Below are positions 1 through 11,568 of a stretch of 64,000 nucleotides of DNA, piece by piece. The notes under the pieces are model-generated. The model was not told the DNA's origin and did not search any database. It worked only from the letters and a program-made list of their open reading frames with translations. Position 1 is the first letter of the stretch. Every line of letters begins with the position of its first letter. The stretch is from Mixophyes australis (taxonomy: Eukaryota > Chordata > Amphibia > Anura > Limnodynastidae), in contig JAVHZZ010000002.1 of the NCBI GenBank assembly GCA_036250195.1, positions 69,492,205-69,556,204 of the forward strand, read 5' to 3'. Position numbers and translations under genes: made by a program.

Positions 1-1317
1 CCGAGATTCTGGGAACCTGACGTTCTGCCCATGCTAGTATGCGTGTGGCCTCTCGCATAGCAGCTGCGCTGTGAGTGCCGCCCTGATGAGTTATGTACGC
101 CACTGTGGTGGCGTTGTCGGACTGGATCTGAAGAGGTTTTCCTCTTAGAAATTTCTGTGCTCCTATCAGGGTGTTGTACACTGCTCTGAGCTCCAGAATG
201 TTTATTGGAAGACGAGCTTCCTGAGGGGACCAGAGACCCTGAAGCCTCAGGGTTCCTGTTACTCCCCCCCAACCCAACAGACTGGCGTCTGTTGTGACTA
301 GAGTCCACGACCACACCTGTTAGGATTGGCCTTTCTCCAAGTTTGACCGAGACATCCACCAGACTAGAGATAGTCTTGTGGCTGTGGATAGACAAACCAT
401 CTGTTTTTCCAAATTCGTCTGAGACCCCGACCACTTCCGCAGGATCTCTGCTTGAAGTGGACGGGAGTGAAATTGAGCAAACGGAACTGGCTCGAATACT
501 GAGACCATCGTCCCCAGGAGCTTCATGCAACAGAGAACTGAGACATTCCTCTTCCTTAGCATGGCTCTGATCTTTGTCTGTAAGGCTAAGACCTTCTCTG
601 CAACAGTCCCAGGAAGCACATCTGCTGAGCTGGTACTAGCGATGACTTGGGAAAATTCAACACCCAGCCGTGACTCTGTAGAAACTGTGTGACAGTCTGA
701 ATATGTTGGGATAGTTGAACCGCAGACGGTGCCTTCAGCAGAAGGTCGTCTAGGTAAGGGACAACTGTTATGCCTTTCTGTCGCAATAGACCTGCCATGA
801 CCGCCATGATCTTGGTAAAGACTCTGGGAGCGGAAGCTAGGCCGAAGGGGAGAGCCCTGAATTGAAAGTGCGCCCTTCCTACTGCAAACCGAAGGAGACT
901 TTGGTGTCCTTCCCAGATAGGGACATGAAAGTAAGCATCCTTGATGTCTAATGATGCCAGAAACTCCCCTTTCTCTATCCCTGCTATCACAGAGCGAAGG
1001 GATTCCATGCGAAATTTCTGAACCTTCACCTGCTTGTTTAGAGACCGAAGATTCAGGATGGGCCGGAAGGTAGCGTTTGGTTTTGGCACCAGGAAGAGGT
1101 TTGAATAGAAACCTCGCCCCCTTTCTATAGGAGGAACCTGAACTATTACTTGAGCCGCCAGGAGCTTTTGCATGGCTTCCTGAAGTGCTACATGTCTGCG
1201 GGGCCAAGAGGGGAGAGGAGTGACGAAGAACCTGTGAGTGGGGGGTGAGCTAGATCTATGACATAGCACAGGGACACAACTCCCCGGACCCAGAGATCGG
1301 TTGTGGATTTTCACCAC
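1..1317 (-). pseudogene. DIRS reverse transcriptase-RNase H, frameshifted
   Basis: The RT piece 1317-586 has the typical DIRS start PPIERGRGFYSNLFLVPKP, the LDIKDAYFHVPI block (first catalytic Asp), LPFGLASAPRVFTK, and the catalytic YLDD at 745-756. The frame then breaks near 590-650 and the thumb/connection continues in the next frame, with LLGTMVSVFEP and FAQFHSRPLQAEILRKW. A TAA stop near 316-320 precedes the RNase H, which is open to base 1: TDASLLGWGG (first Asp), INILELRAVYN (Glu) and QSDNATTVAYI (Asp). All three acidic RNase H residues are present. The protein would copy element RNA to DNA, but this copy cannot make it unbroken. Confidence 0.85.
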
Positions 1318-1374
1318 CGATCCCTGAATTGAAGAAGTCGTGCCCCCACCTGATTCGCCCCCTTTAGAAGTAAG

Positions 1375-2843
1375 TCACGCGGAGGGCTTGTCCGCTGGAC
1401 GAGCCGGACCTCTCCATGCTGTACCTCTACCTCCTCTGCCTCTAATGGCCGAAGATCTGGGAGCTGAGGAATGCCTTCGATTAGGGGCCCCTGCCCCTCG
1501 GGAAAAGCTCCGAAAGGAACGATATCTACCCTGACGGGGTCTGACTGAAACCGTAGGTAGAGCCGTACTCTTATCTCCCGTGGTGTCCTGAATAACCCTT
1601 TCGAGCTCAGCCCCGAACAGAGTTAGCCCATCTAAAGGTAAATTCTCTAAAGCTCTCTTAGAGTTTGCATCCACCGACCACGTTTGTAACCATAGGTTAC
1701 GATGTGCTGCTATAATCAGAGCCGAGGCCTTAGCATTCACCGACACTGCATCCATGGCAGCATTCGCCACATATTCCGAAGTTTCAAGTACCTGCTCTGC
1801 TAGGTCTAGTAGCTCAGTACGCGGAGTGTTATCTCTGAGGCCCTTAATCAAAGCCTCCATCCATAACTGCACGGCCTTATTGGCCCATGCTACAGCCATA
1901 TTAGGCCTAATCATACTTCCCACAGCGGTATAAGCTGAGCGAAGAGCCAGATCACACTTCTTATCAGTGTAATCTTTAAGGGTTATCCGCTCTTGGACAA
2001 GGATAGCTGAGGATGAAGCTAACCGGGCTACCGGGGTGTCCACCTTAGGCGAAGTTTCTCATTTTGCTGTATCCTCAGGAGGCAGCGGATAAAGGGACTT
2101 AAACTTTCCCGGCGTCATAAGCTGTTTATTTGGCTTGCGCCAAGTTTCAGACATAATCTCCAACAATTCTGGAGAATGCGGGAAAATAGCTAACTGAGCC
2201 TTAGGTCTTTTAAACAAGGATATACCCTTAGGTGCCACGGGTTCTGGGTCAGCTAACCCTAAGGCATGCCTGATGCCCAAAATAAGACTATCCACACTTG
2301 TGGTGCCAGAGTCAGCATCATAGATAGCCTCGCCCTCGGGGTCAATATCTACCTCACCTTCCTCGGCTGAGGAGTGATTATAAAGCTGATCTATCTCCAG
2401 ATCTGCCTCAGTAACAGCCCTCTTACCCCTCTGGGAAATAGATACTGGCCTTCTTCCCCGTGAGAGGACCCTGCCTGTGATGTGTGAATATTGTCGGCAG
2501 ACTGGCTGTCTGCAAGTGTAAGTGTGGTAGTGTTGTCACGTACCTCTATTGCTCGCAGCATCACGGCCGTCATTTTCTCCATAGCCGAAGAAAAGTACCG
2601 CATCCAGGGTGGTTCTACCATTGTAGAGGATCCCTCCTGGGCTGAATCATTCTGCCTCTGAGCGTCAGCAGAGCAAGCTGCGCAAAGGGCATCTCGGTCT
2701 GTGTGGGCAACAGAAAGTTTATTGTTACATTTTGAACAGGCAAAATACAATGCAGCCGGCGCAGAAGCCCCCTTGCCTCTTGCTGTCCCCTTCTCCGCCA
2801 TTGTTCTGCTTCTTAAAATAATTCTTAAAAGTAATGCAGACAA
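1375..2843 (-). pseudogene. DIRS gag-like ORF, lightly broken
   Basis: Three open pieces (2843-2391, 2295-2059, 2043-1375) read in the gag direction. The first probably starts at the internal Met near 2801 (MAEKGTARGKGA) and has a short Cys motif, CSKCNNKLS then CAAC, suggesting a zinc-binding N-terminus. A frameshift near 2440-2470 leads to an acidic segment (SSAEEGEVDIDPEGE) that runs straight into the second piece. The second and third pieces are separated only by one TGA at about 2056-2058, with the same frame resuming as ETSPKVDTPVARLA. The C-terminus is rich in Arg, Gly and Ser, as expected for RNA binding. The domain order matches DIRS gag proteins. The function, coating the element RNA, is inferred from the family. 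Confidence 0.8.
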
Positions 2844-2999
2844 CTTAAGGTGACCGAACAGAGGAGATCTGTGCTAGGCAGTCTCTGAAACAGCACCACT
2901 CTAAATAAAATCAAGTTCAAAAATAGTACTGTCTGTGAAAATCTCTGTCTTACAGAAATGACTCACTAGATCATACAATCCCACAATCCAGAATCCCCC

Positions 3000-3845
3000 C
3001 CAATGCTCACTAGTGACACAGTGCAGCGATTAGGGCAATTAGGTTCTTTCCGGGAGCAAAGAGGCAGAGCAAAGGGTAGTACAATGCAGGCTACAGAGCT
3101 GTAATGGCGGCACCCGCGCGGGAAGGAGCGCTTTCACTCCCCCCCTTCCTGTAGCGTCATACTCTGCCTCCCGAGAGCTCGCTGGCGCCATCCTCCAATG
3201 GCCGCCAGGAGCGAGAAACCGCGGGGAATACAACTTGCCTGTTCAGCACCCGTGTCACTTGTCCCCTGCAGAGTGCCCAGCGGTATTGTCCGGCAGAGCA
3301 GCCGCTCACCTCCACGAGTGTGAGCGTTGCTTCTGCCGCGTCTATTACTCCCCCTCACAGCATTCTGCTCGTTGACTAGGGGAGCAGAGCTGCCGGCCAG
3401 CGGAAGAGAGAGAGGCTGCTGCCGCGTGACTCACCCCTCTCTTTCAGTCCTCCTCAGTCTGCACCAACATCCTCCTAATAAAGTATGGCCCCTAATGAAG
3501 ACTGCCGGCAGAGGTGCTGGTAAAATGAGCGCTAGGCTTCACCTACCTGCGCTGGAATCCAGAGTGTGTAGAGCTAAGTCCTGCTTCACTCTGCTGGGCT
3601 ACAAGGATCCCGCGCTGCACCTGTAAGGATTTAAAATAAAAACATGAAACCTATAACTAAACTGAGTATAGGCAGGAGCCTATACTCCAGTGACCGAACT
3701 CTAGGTCACTTACAAAAAACTGAGGTTCTCTCTGGAGAGGAGGGGCATAGCAGGGGAGGAGTCCCAGAATTTAACAGTTTAAGTGACAAGAACTCCTGAC
3801 CACCTACTATACCCCAATGTCTCGCAGTGTCCCCCAATGGTAGGA
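3000..3845 (-). repeat. DIRS leader and terminal repeat
   Basis: GC-rich stretch (CpG-dense at 3100-3450) between the gag start and the element end. The outer 130 bases (3716-3845) are the terminal repeat by position; the partner copy is outside the window. Short reading frames on both strands here are chance products of GC content. The exact outer base is uncertain by a few bases because I could not find a target duplication. Confidence 0.55.
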
Positions 3846-4129
3846 AAGAGAAATATATACACACACACAGGTAACATGGTAATTCAAATCAAATTATTTC
3901 TGGGAGAATGAGTGAAAGTGATGGTAGAAATCAGCAAAAGTAGGCCGAAGCTTAAGAAAACAGGGCTAGGGAAGCAGGCCAAGAGGTACAGGGAGTGATG
4001 GAATAGTAGAAGGAGCACACAAGGAAAGAGGGCCCTGCTCCTGAGAGCTTACATCCTAAAGGAAATGATTGTGACAGATTAAATAAATGTTATTTTTTCT
4101 GTAAGATCAGACTTGAAAAAATTATATTA

Positions 4130-6033
4130 TCTTCCTCGAAAAGCAACCACCCAATTCCTTTCCAGCACCCTCTGACACCCTCTCTTCATTTGATCCCTTA
4201 AATGAAGATGAAGAATCTACTCTTCTTATCTTCCTACTCTACCTCTCTTGATCCTATGCCCTCCTAAATCGGGACATCCCTGTCTCCTGTGCTCATTCCA
4301 CCAACTAAAATCTGTAATCTCTAATGGTAACTTTAAATCATTAATCAAACACGCAGTGATTACTACTACGCTGAAAAAGCAAAATTCTGACGCAAATTAC
4401 CATCCCATCTCTCAGCTCCCATGCCCCTCCAAGCTTCTAGAGACACTTGCCTACACTTGCCTCACATGCTTTCTTTCTTTAAGCAACCTATTGGATACTC
4501 TTTAGTTAGGCTTTCGTTCTCAACACTCCACAGAGACTGCATTGACTAGGGTTCTCAATGATTTCATCACTGCTAAAACTGAAGGCCATTGCTCTCTTTG
4601 ATTTCTCCCAGATCTCGCTGCTGCATTTGACACTATTGACCACTTTCTTTTCATACAAACGCTACAATCCCTAGGTCTTCAAGACACTGTCCTATCCTGG
4701 TTCTCATCCTACATCTATAATCACTCTTTCACTGTTAATTTCTCTGGATCCACCTCTGCTCCACTTCCCTTAGCAGTTGGAGAACCACAAGTCTCTATGC
4801 TACCTCTCTTGGAAAACTAACAAGCTCCTTTGGATTTCAGTATCATCTGTATGTGGATGATACCCAAATATATCTATCCTCTCCTGATCTCTCCTGTGTT
4901 GTCCCGCGTTACTGACTGTCTTTTTGCCATTTCATCTTGGATGTCTTTTCGCCAACTGAAACTCAATATTTCAAAAACAGAGTTAATAATATTCCCACCC
5001 GCCAACAGAAGTTACCTACCTGATATTTCTATTTCTGGTGACAACATGATCATACCCTGCATCCACCCTGCAAGCTTTCTGCCTAGGTGTGATCCTTGAC
5101 TCAGACCTATCATTTGTTCCCCACATCGACTCTATATTTAAATCAAGTTGCATACATCTAAAAACACATTTCCAGATTATGCACATATCTCACACAAGAC
5201 TCTACATAAACCTTAATTCTTGCACTCATCATCTCCCGCATTGACTATTGCAATTCCCTCCTTACTGGTTTTCCTTGAATCAGACTCTCACCCCTACAAT
5301 CTATTTTGCACGCAGTGGTTAGATTGATTTTAGTTGCAAATCATTTTTCCTCTGCTGAGGCACTCTGTCATTCTCTACATTGGTTAATAGTACTTTACTG
5401 AATCCAATACAAAATACTTCTAATAACATACAACATCATCAACAAAACTGCACCAACATACATCTTCTCACTTGTCTCAAAATAACCACCAACTAGACAC
5501 CTCCATTCAGCACAAGATCTGGGTCTCTCATCCACTCATTACATGCTCCCATTCATGGCTACAGGACTTTTTCCACTTTGTGGAATACCCTCCCTTGCAT
5601 AATAAGACTTTCCTCTGGTCTTAAAACCTTCAAGCGTTCTATGAAAACCCACCTCTTCATGCAAGCTTACATTACTCCTCAACCACCCTCACAACCTCAC
5701 TAGATTACCCTATTACCAATCTTTACACAGTTCACACAAGACAACAACCTTCTGACCCCCTTAACCACCATTGTTGTGTGACTGGATCATATGGCCCACT
5801 AAGCACTTTTCACCTTTGCATTCTGGCTAAACCAATATGCAACATGTAGCACTTAATCTCATGTATCAAATTCCCGTTGTCCTATAGATTGTAAGCTTGT
5901 GAGCTAGACTTTCTTACCTCTCTGTCTGTATTATCTAGTACTGTTTTAATTACTCTGTTTGTTCCCAATTGTATTTCGCTACAGAAAATGCTGAAGCTAT
6001 ATAAATAAATGTTGATTATGATGATGATTGTAC
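4130..6033 (+). mobile_element. L2-clade LINE, 5'-truncated and dead
   Basis: Heavily mutated RT region followed by a 3' tail. The translation in shifting frames shows [15 protein letters not shown], with the catalytic YVDD at 4850-4861, then a thumb-like stretch with the pattern S-R-x-D-Y-C-N (CIDYCNSL near 5240) and HTHLFMQAYI near 5650. It ends in a tail GCTATATAAATAAATG followed by TGATGATGAT-like repeats at 5995-6033, typical of L2-type LINEs with short repeat tails. There are many stops and frameshifts and no endonuclease domain. The longest open pieces are only 85-89 codons. Confidence 0.75.
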
Positions 6034-7111
6034 CAACTTTTTTTTGATATGCTGGAAATTACACAGGATGAACAACATATACTATTGTTGAAGTGAACTT
6101 GTAACCTACATGCAGTGGAGGCAGTGATTTTGTGGGCTCAGATACATTTACCCCAATTCACTAAACACTAAGACTAGAGACACATTTCCTTGTGATCTGA
6201 TAGGCCGATTATTGGCCCAGGACACACAATTGCTGCAGGTGACGGGTAGATATTAAGATGCACATTTCATCATGCATTCAGGAATTTGATATTCATAGAT
6301 ATGAAAACCTTGGAGGTCAGGTGACAAGTACGAGAAGGGGCGTGTATCCCTGCTCCCTGCTATGTAATGCGAGATTTACGGTACTGCCTAATGAGGGGTG
6401 GGGGCGTCATTAAGCCACCAAAATCCGGGAGGGTGCCTGCTCCGAAATTTGTGAGCCTTCCAGAAATAGGGAGAGTAGGCAAGTCTGGCTACTTTAAAAC
6501 CTAATTTCATATTGTACTGTGTTTCTGCTTCCTGCACCAGATAGTCATGCACCTCCTATCACTACACTGTGCTTTTGTTAAAGATTAGATGGCTGTATGG
6601 TAGCATAGACCCTCCCACTTCAAATTTACTCATACATGTATGAGCTGAAATACTCTGCTCCCCTGCTAAAACTGTAGTGCTCTGATTGACTACAGGTTAT
6701 ACTAATCTCGCCAACTTTATCTCCTGTTCATTCTTGTGTACCCACATTTGTAGGACAATTGTCCTCTGACCCTATTCAAATTAATCTAATACTTTTATAT
6801 ATTTCAAGATAAAACATGTTTTCTCATTTCATGTCAGTGCGAAATATTGACAGTACATTCTTTATCTGTTGTAAATAATATAAATGGCAAAGGGTATCTC
6901 TAGTAACATGTTTTAACTCCAACCAACTCCATCCAAAATTGAAAACTCAGTTTTGGGTAGTATTTCCTAAGGCAAACCTGATTCCAGTAGATTACTTACC
7001 TAGGATCCTGCATTCTGACATGTCTCCAGACATATGGTGTGCATTCAGTACATGTAGTATTAATATGTTAATATTAATATGTTAATATTGGTTATTTAAT
7101 ATATGTTTCAA
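6034..7111. other. Unassigned AT-rich sequence
   Basis: No exon or full element recognised. 6420-6490 resembles a piece of the short family with inverted CATACTTGCC ends found elsewhere in the window. 7058-7090 has a small direct repeat of TAATATGTTAATAT. It lies between the L2 LINE and the next integrin exon, so it is probably intron. Confidence 0.4.
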
Positions 7112-7928
7112 AATGTTGTGATTTACAGTTCTTAAATGTCACCAGGTGGGCTCTTTTGGTGCCATTAGATTCCCTAGCATGACCCCTAAGGAGCTACCAT
7201 CACTGGAGGTCTTAGAAGCACCCAGCTGACCGGTGGTACTCCAACTAGTTGCACAAAACAGAGACTTTGCAGGACTGCGTGTGCTATTGGTTGGCCATGT
7301 TGTGCTGAAAGTGCCAAAATGTCCAGGGGTTAATGTGATTATGCTCCCTTTACTGGATAAATGGGTTCAACTTAATTTCAAGCTTGACTGCCCAGAGTCG
7401 CTTACTGCCAGATGCCTGCTGTTACTTGAGGACCTGGGGGAGGCTACGTGACAACACTTCTCATAAGGAGACACCAGTCTAGGGCAGGTGGGTTATCTAA
7501 AGACTGCCCTGCTGAAGCCACAACACAGTTGGAAACAGGCTAGGAATAAAAGGAGGCATCGCTCCACCAATAGGAGTCTTCTATTTGGAGAGTACTGAGT
7601 AAAGCTTACGGCTCCTGTTGGACTGCTCTGGGATAACGCTGGTGAATCAGATCTTCCATGTCTACATGGACCTTGTCACTTTGTGCACCAACCAAAAGCA
7701 GGAATACATTTGCATCAGTCACTACCTTGCTGGTAGAGGAGTGAACGTGTGACTGTTTGTCATTGTGCTGGCAGCTCACAGGAAAGAACCCCTTGGCTGG
7801 GGTAGCTATCAGAGACACACCACACAGGCCAAGCCTCTTAGCAGCAGCACACTGCTAGCAGTGCCAGATGTGTGGCAGACATTAGAAGACCAGATTTTGC
7901 AAACACTGTACCCCAGGTCAACAATGTT
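7112..7928. mobile_element. Unclassified LTR-like or terminal-repeat block
   Basis: This roughly 800-bp block has a denser, less AT-rich composition than its flanks and is bounded by the hexamer AATGTT at 7112-7117 and 7923-7928, a possible target duplication. It contains a TATA-like AATAAAA near 7546 and no convincing coding region; the 72- and 70-codon frames inside match nothing I know. A solo LTR is one reading, but the ends are not clean TG...CA. The hexamer match could be chance. Confidence 0.25.
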
Positions 7929-8182
7929 CTGGGACTACATTTCATTTATATTAAAGGAAAGATGTTAAAGTGAGACATTTTTAGTGGAATTAGCCTTTAA
8001 GTCAAGTTTTTTTGTACAAAAGAAAATATTCCATTAAACAGCAAAACTGTTAAAATAATACGTACATAACAAAACAACATGGATAGAATATACATCATGA
8101 ATTATATTCATCATTCCATTATGTTTTTTTGAACCAATAACAATTATATGTAATTATAGAACAATCCCTATAGACTGCTTAC

Positions 8183-8272
8183 GTTGTAGGCTTGAGATAT
8201 AAGATTAACCACATTGCTGGAATCTTCTTTTAATTCTCCAACTGCAGATTTAGGAATCAGCTCACAAAGCCC
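8183..8272 (-). CDS. ITGB7: Integrin beta-7-like exon: LIPKSAVG exon, last one visible
   Basis: 90-bp exon (30 codons), acceptor CTTAG, donor GTAAGC. It encodes [18 protein letters not shown] then [21 protein letters not shown] is a beta-integrin signature and 30 codons equals the usual exon size. The donor is intact, so the gene should continue to the left, but I could not find the next exon (expected to encode a pattern like LSS-V-L...P-G-V-I-Y-S-C) in 1-8182. That interval holds the L2 and DIRS elements, so the next intron exceeds 8 kb or the 3' half is rearranged. Confidence 0.94.
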
Positions 8273-8726
8273 CTAAGAAGATAGAAATAAATATGCATCA
8301 ATAGGGTACAACTGCATTGTTTTACACGCCAATAAATGGTAACACAGTGAATCTGTTAAATATTCCACTACTAAATCTTTGAACCTTTTAATTAAATAAA
8401 ACATTTCCATGTGTCCAATGGGGGGATTCAGTGGTTATCAGACATCATCTGGGGAAGATAGAATACAGGAGTCATGATTTACGGGAGAATCTATATGTAG
8501 CTCTCTGAGTGAGAGACTTTGATATAATTTCATATCTGCTGGCAGGCTCTGATTTTGGGGGACTGTTCTGTTGTTCTGTGCAGTCAGGACTTCATCAGGT
8601 ATGCCTCCCTACGCTCAGAGCAGACCAACACAAAGGGAGTATCACAACTAAGTAGTGGTGCGCATGGCATTGCTGTGGGTTTGGGGCTGGAGGAGTTTGG
8701 AGATAGGTACCTACCCTGCAGATTGT

Positions 8727-9073
8727 GGGCAGCACTGTGGCTTAGTGGTTAGCACTTCTGCCTCACAGCGCTGGGGTCATAAGTTCAATTCCCGACCATG
8801 GCCTTATCTGTGTGGAGTTTGTATGTTCTCCATGTGTTTGCGTGGGTTTCTTCCGGGTGCTCCGGTTTCCTCCCACACTCCAAAAACATACTAGTAGGTT
8901 AATTGGCTGCTAACAAATTGACCCAAGTCTCTCTCTGTCTGTCTGTGTGTGTATATTAGGGAATTTAGACTGTAAGCTGCAATGGGGCAGGGACTGATGT
9001 GAGTGAGTTCTCTGTACAGTGCTGCGGAATCAGTGGCGCTATATAAATAAATGGTGATGATGATGATGATTAG
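8727..9073 (+). mobile_element. tRNA-headed SINE, full length, V-SINE-like
   Basis: It starts with a tRNA-like head whose internal pol III boxes are visible: A box TGGCTTAGTGG (8738-8748) and B box AGTTCAATTCC (8782-8792, near the GGTTCGANTCC consensus). The body has the conserved GTGTGGAGTTTG...TCCGGTTTCCTCCCA core. The 3' part (TTAGACTGTAAGC...GGGGCAGGGAC) ends GCTATATAAATAAATGG plus (TGA)n, like the L2 tails in this window. It is inserted in the intron between the last two visible integrin exons. This is the only copy here with a complete head. Confidence 0.8.
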
Positions 9074-9074
9074 T

Positions 9075-10540
9075 CACACCCCAATAAGTCCTAGGCATGC
9101 CCCCAGGAAAAATTCCTGCAGACACGATCCCTTGGTCATTGTAATTACTCTAGCATCTGTCTAGCCCCAATATAACTTTGTTTTTAAATGTCGAATGTGC
9201 TTAAAAGAGAAAATACTAACATATACAGGATTAAAAGCGGAGACAAAAAAGTATAAATTAAAATTGAAATGATAATAATGAATGTATTATGCATTATAAT
9301 AAACACAGTTGTACACACCTCATAGGTGGGAAGGACATTGCTGGTGACAGCAAATATAGGCTGAATATTGGTAGCTGAGAGGATCTGTGCAAGATGTCCC
9401 ACTGACGGATAATCCTAAAACAGGGATATAAGGAGTGTACTGTATTTATCACAACATAAGAACAAGCAAATTGCTTAGAAGTCAACAATACAGCATGCAT
9501 TATGACAATGGTAGTACCCCAAATTTTAAAATATAAAAAACTACAGAACAGGAAGTTAGTTATAAAATACTTATAGAACACGTAATTTAAAGTATCTTAT
9601 TCTGACAGTATATGGAACTTTCTCAGATACAAAGCATAGATACCAATATTGCAAAATAGTTTCCATTGACATTTTGTTGCTGACAGGTGCACACTACGGG
9701 TCTCATTTAGAGTTACAGGCAAAAGCAGCTAAGGGGTGAAAATTAGCACCTGATCGAACCATGTTGCGATGCAATGGGTGCAACTGCAATTTTTTTTGTC
9801 CTGCGCTAATTTCAGCTGGACTGTCATGTTGCGGCTCTTCCAAGTCCAGAGTTCCCCAGAATCTGTCCTGTGCTGCATTGCCCTGGTCTGACTGCAGGAC
9901 TGGGGACTGGGAAGCACACAGCCTGCCGTCACAATGATCAGACAGTCTGGCAGCTAATTAAATTTAGTCATCTGCACTTTGATTCAAAGCTAGACTGCCA
10001 GATGCTGTACAGTGGAACTCTCAGTCCCATGAATGAGACATGATGAAGACAGGAGACTGAGTTTTGCAGAGAAAATACTGCCTGCTTTTGCATGTAGCTC
10101 AGAAATAGTGGTCAACTTTATTTTTACACTGTGGTTACTTCTAACTGTAAATCCAACCCTATGTGGGGTACTGTCAAGATGAAACTTGATGTACTACAAT
10201 CCTATTATGACATGCAGGGGTGAATTTGTTTTATGAAAGGTACTGGATCTCTCTATAAATAATAACCAGTAACACCTGATTCTGAGCATTTTTGTACACT
10301 GCTGCTCGTTTGTGTTCCCTGCAAACCCACTTAAAGATCACCCCTAATGTCCACTGGATATGATTACAATGCATTCTTTTGACATTTTTAATACTCCCCT
10401 TCAATTAATATTATCTATTAAATCCCATGGAATAAGTACACATAGTGTACATTGCATCTGATATGCAGAATAGAATAACACTTTAAACCTGGCATTGTTA
10501 CATAGTATTAAAGACAGTTGTCAGCTATGACCAACTACTG
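9075..10540. other. Mostly unassigned sequence around the DYPS exon
   Basis: Apart from the exon at 9319-9414, nothing coding is supported. 9700-9990 is somewhat GC-richer and may be a fragment of a short repeat family starting TCTCATTTAGAGTTA, but no ends are defined. The rest is AT-rich intron. Confidence 0.4.
9319..9414 (-). CDS. ITGB7: Integrin beta-7-like exon: DYPS exon
   Basis: 96-bp exon (32 codons), acceptor TTTTAG, donor GTGTGT. It encodes DYPSVGHLAQILSATNIQ then PIFAVTSNVLPTYE. DYPSVG and the NIQPIFAVT strand are invariant family features, and 32 codons is the usual size for this exon. It is separated from the previous exon by a 6.85-kb intron that contains the large hAT element. 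Phase 0 on both sides. Confidence 0.94.
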
Positions 10541-10589
10541 GTTTATATTAGAGATGAGCGCACTCGGATTTCCTGAATCCAAGCCCACC

Positions 10590-10780
10590 CGAACGTTGCC
10601 GATCCGAGTTGGATCCGAGACAGATCCGGTATTGGCGCCAAATGAAAACTTGAAAGCGAGGCTCCGAGTCATAATCCCGTTGTCGGATCTCGCGATACTC
10701 GGAACCTATAAATTCCCCGCTAGTCGCCGCCATCTTCACTCGGGCATTGATCAGGGTAGAGGGAGGGTGTGTTAGGTGGT
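10590..10780 (+). promoter_or_regulatory. Promoter-like head of the hAT element
   Basis: CpG-rich segment with GATCCGAG/ATCCGAGA motifs repeated about 15-60 bases apart, a TATA-like CCTATAAATTCC at about 10706-10717, and GCCGCCATCTTC about 20 bases later, resembling a core promoter. This layout suggests a leftover transposase promoter from the autonomous parent. No activity can be shown from sequence alone. Confidence 0.4.
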
Positions 10781-10799
10781 CCTCTGTTCTGGTAGATCT

Positions 10800-11040
10800 C
10801 GTGCTGTGCTGTTTAGTTCTGTGCTGTGCTGTGCTCTGCTGTGCTGTGCTGTTCTGTGCTCTGCTGTGCTGTGCTGTGCTGTTCTGTGCTGTGCTGTGCT
10901 GTGTTCTGTTCTGCAGTATCAGTCCAGTGGTGCTGTGAGCTGTGCTCTGTTAATTTTGAGTTCAGTGGTGCTGCTGGGTCCTGTGCTGTGTCCTGTTCAG
11001 TCCAGTTGTGCTGTGTCCTGTGGTCTGTGCATCTAAGGGC
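10800..11040 (+). repeat. TGTGC/TCTGC simple-repeat tract
   Basis: About 110 bases of near-perfect pentamer repeat (TGTGC with TCTGC and TTCTG variants), fading into degenerate repeat. A 5-base unit gives open frames in all three forward frames, so the Cys/Leu/Val-rich reading frames here are artefacts. Confidence 0.85.
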
Positions 11041-11566
11041 ATAGTTATTCCCCCATTATTCCCAAGTGTTTAAAAAATTTAAAAGAAGTTCTAAAAAAAA
11101 AATACAAAAAAATAATTAAAAAAAAATTTCATTACAACAAAATTTGTCAAACCAATCCTGCAGTATAAGCCCATTGGTACTGCAATATTACCAAGTTCAC
11201 ACATTCAGCAGTAAAAGTCCAGTGGTACTGCTGCAAAATTACAAAGTTCACACATTCTGCAGTATCAGTCCAGTGGTGCTGTGTGCTGTGCTCTGTCAAT
11301 TTTGAGTTCAGTGGTGCTGCTGGGTCCTGTGTGCTGTGTCCTGTTCAGTCCAGTGGTCCTGTGTCCCGTGCTCTGTGCTTCTAAGGGCATAGTTATTTCC
11401 CCATTATTCCCAAGTGTTTAAAAAATTAAAAAAAAGTTAATAAAAAAATATACAAAAAACTAATTAAATTTTTTTTTAATTACAACAAAATTTGCCAAAC
11501 CAATCCTGCAGTATAAGCCCATTGGTACTGCAATATTACCAAGTTCACACATTCAGCAGTAAAAGT
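10911..11566 (+). repeat. 347-bp tandem duplication inside the hAT element
   Basis: The segment starting CTGCAGTATCAGTCCAGTGG at 10911 recurs at 11258. Both copies contain GTTCAGTGGTGCTGCTGGG, CTAAGGGCATAGTTATT and CCCATTATTCCCAAGTG, then an A-rich stretch and CAATCCTGCAGTATAAGCCC. The copies differ by scattered substitutions and small indels, so the duplication is not recent. It directly precedes the 79-bp array. Confidence 0.85.
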
Positions 11567-11568
11567 CC

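Larger units (their letters stand above)
1..3845 (-). mobile_element. DIRS-type tyrosine-recombinase retrotransposon, 3' part cut by window edge
   Basis: Read on the minus strand the element starts near 3845 with a terminal sequence beginning CATTGGGGGACACTGC, then has a GC-rich leader (3000-3700), a gag-like region (2843-1375) and an RT-RNase H region (1317-1). DIRS elements use a tyrosine recombinase and have terminal repeats instead of LTRs. The recombinase and methyltransferase parts and the other terminal repeat would lie left of base 1. Decay is mild: I see one stop and one frameshift in gag, and one frameshift and one stop in RT-RNase H. It lies downstream of the last visible integrin exon and so probably sits in that gene's next intron. 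Confidence 0.85.

Noticed and set aside
320..1207. 295-codon minus frame, the longest in the window
   Set aside because: Most of it (Ser/Arg-rich first two thirds) is an out-of-frame shadow of the DIRS RT; only its last about 100 codons are real RT connection sequence after a frameshift, so it is not a separate gene.
7606..7968. Overlapping 70- and 67-codon frames on opposite strands
   Set aside because: No similarity to any family I know; block composition suggests a repeat or LTR, not an exon of the integrin gene.
8727..8800. Functional tRNA gene
   Set aside because: A and B boxes are present but there is no tRNA cloverleaf with a proper acceptor stem; the sequence continues into a SINE core and L2-like tail.
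10747..11044. Cys/Leu/Val-rich frames of 63-86 codons
   Set aside because: They translate a TGTGC pentamer tract, which is open in all forward frames by composition.
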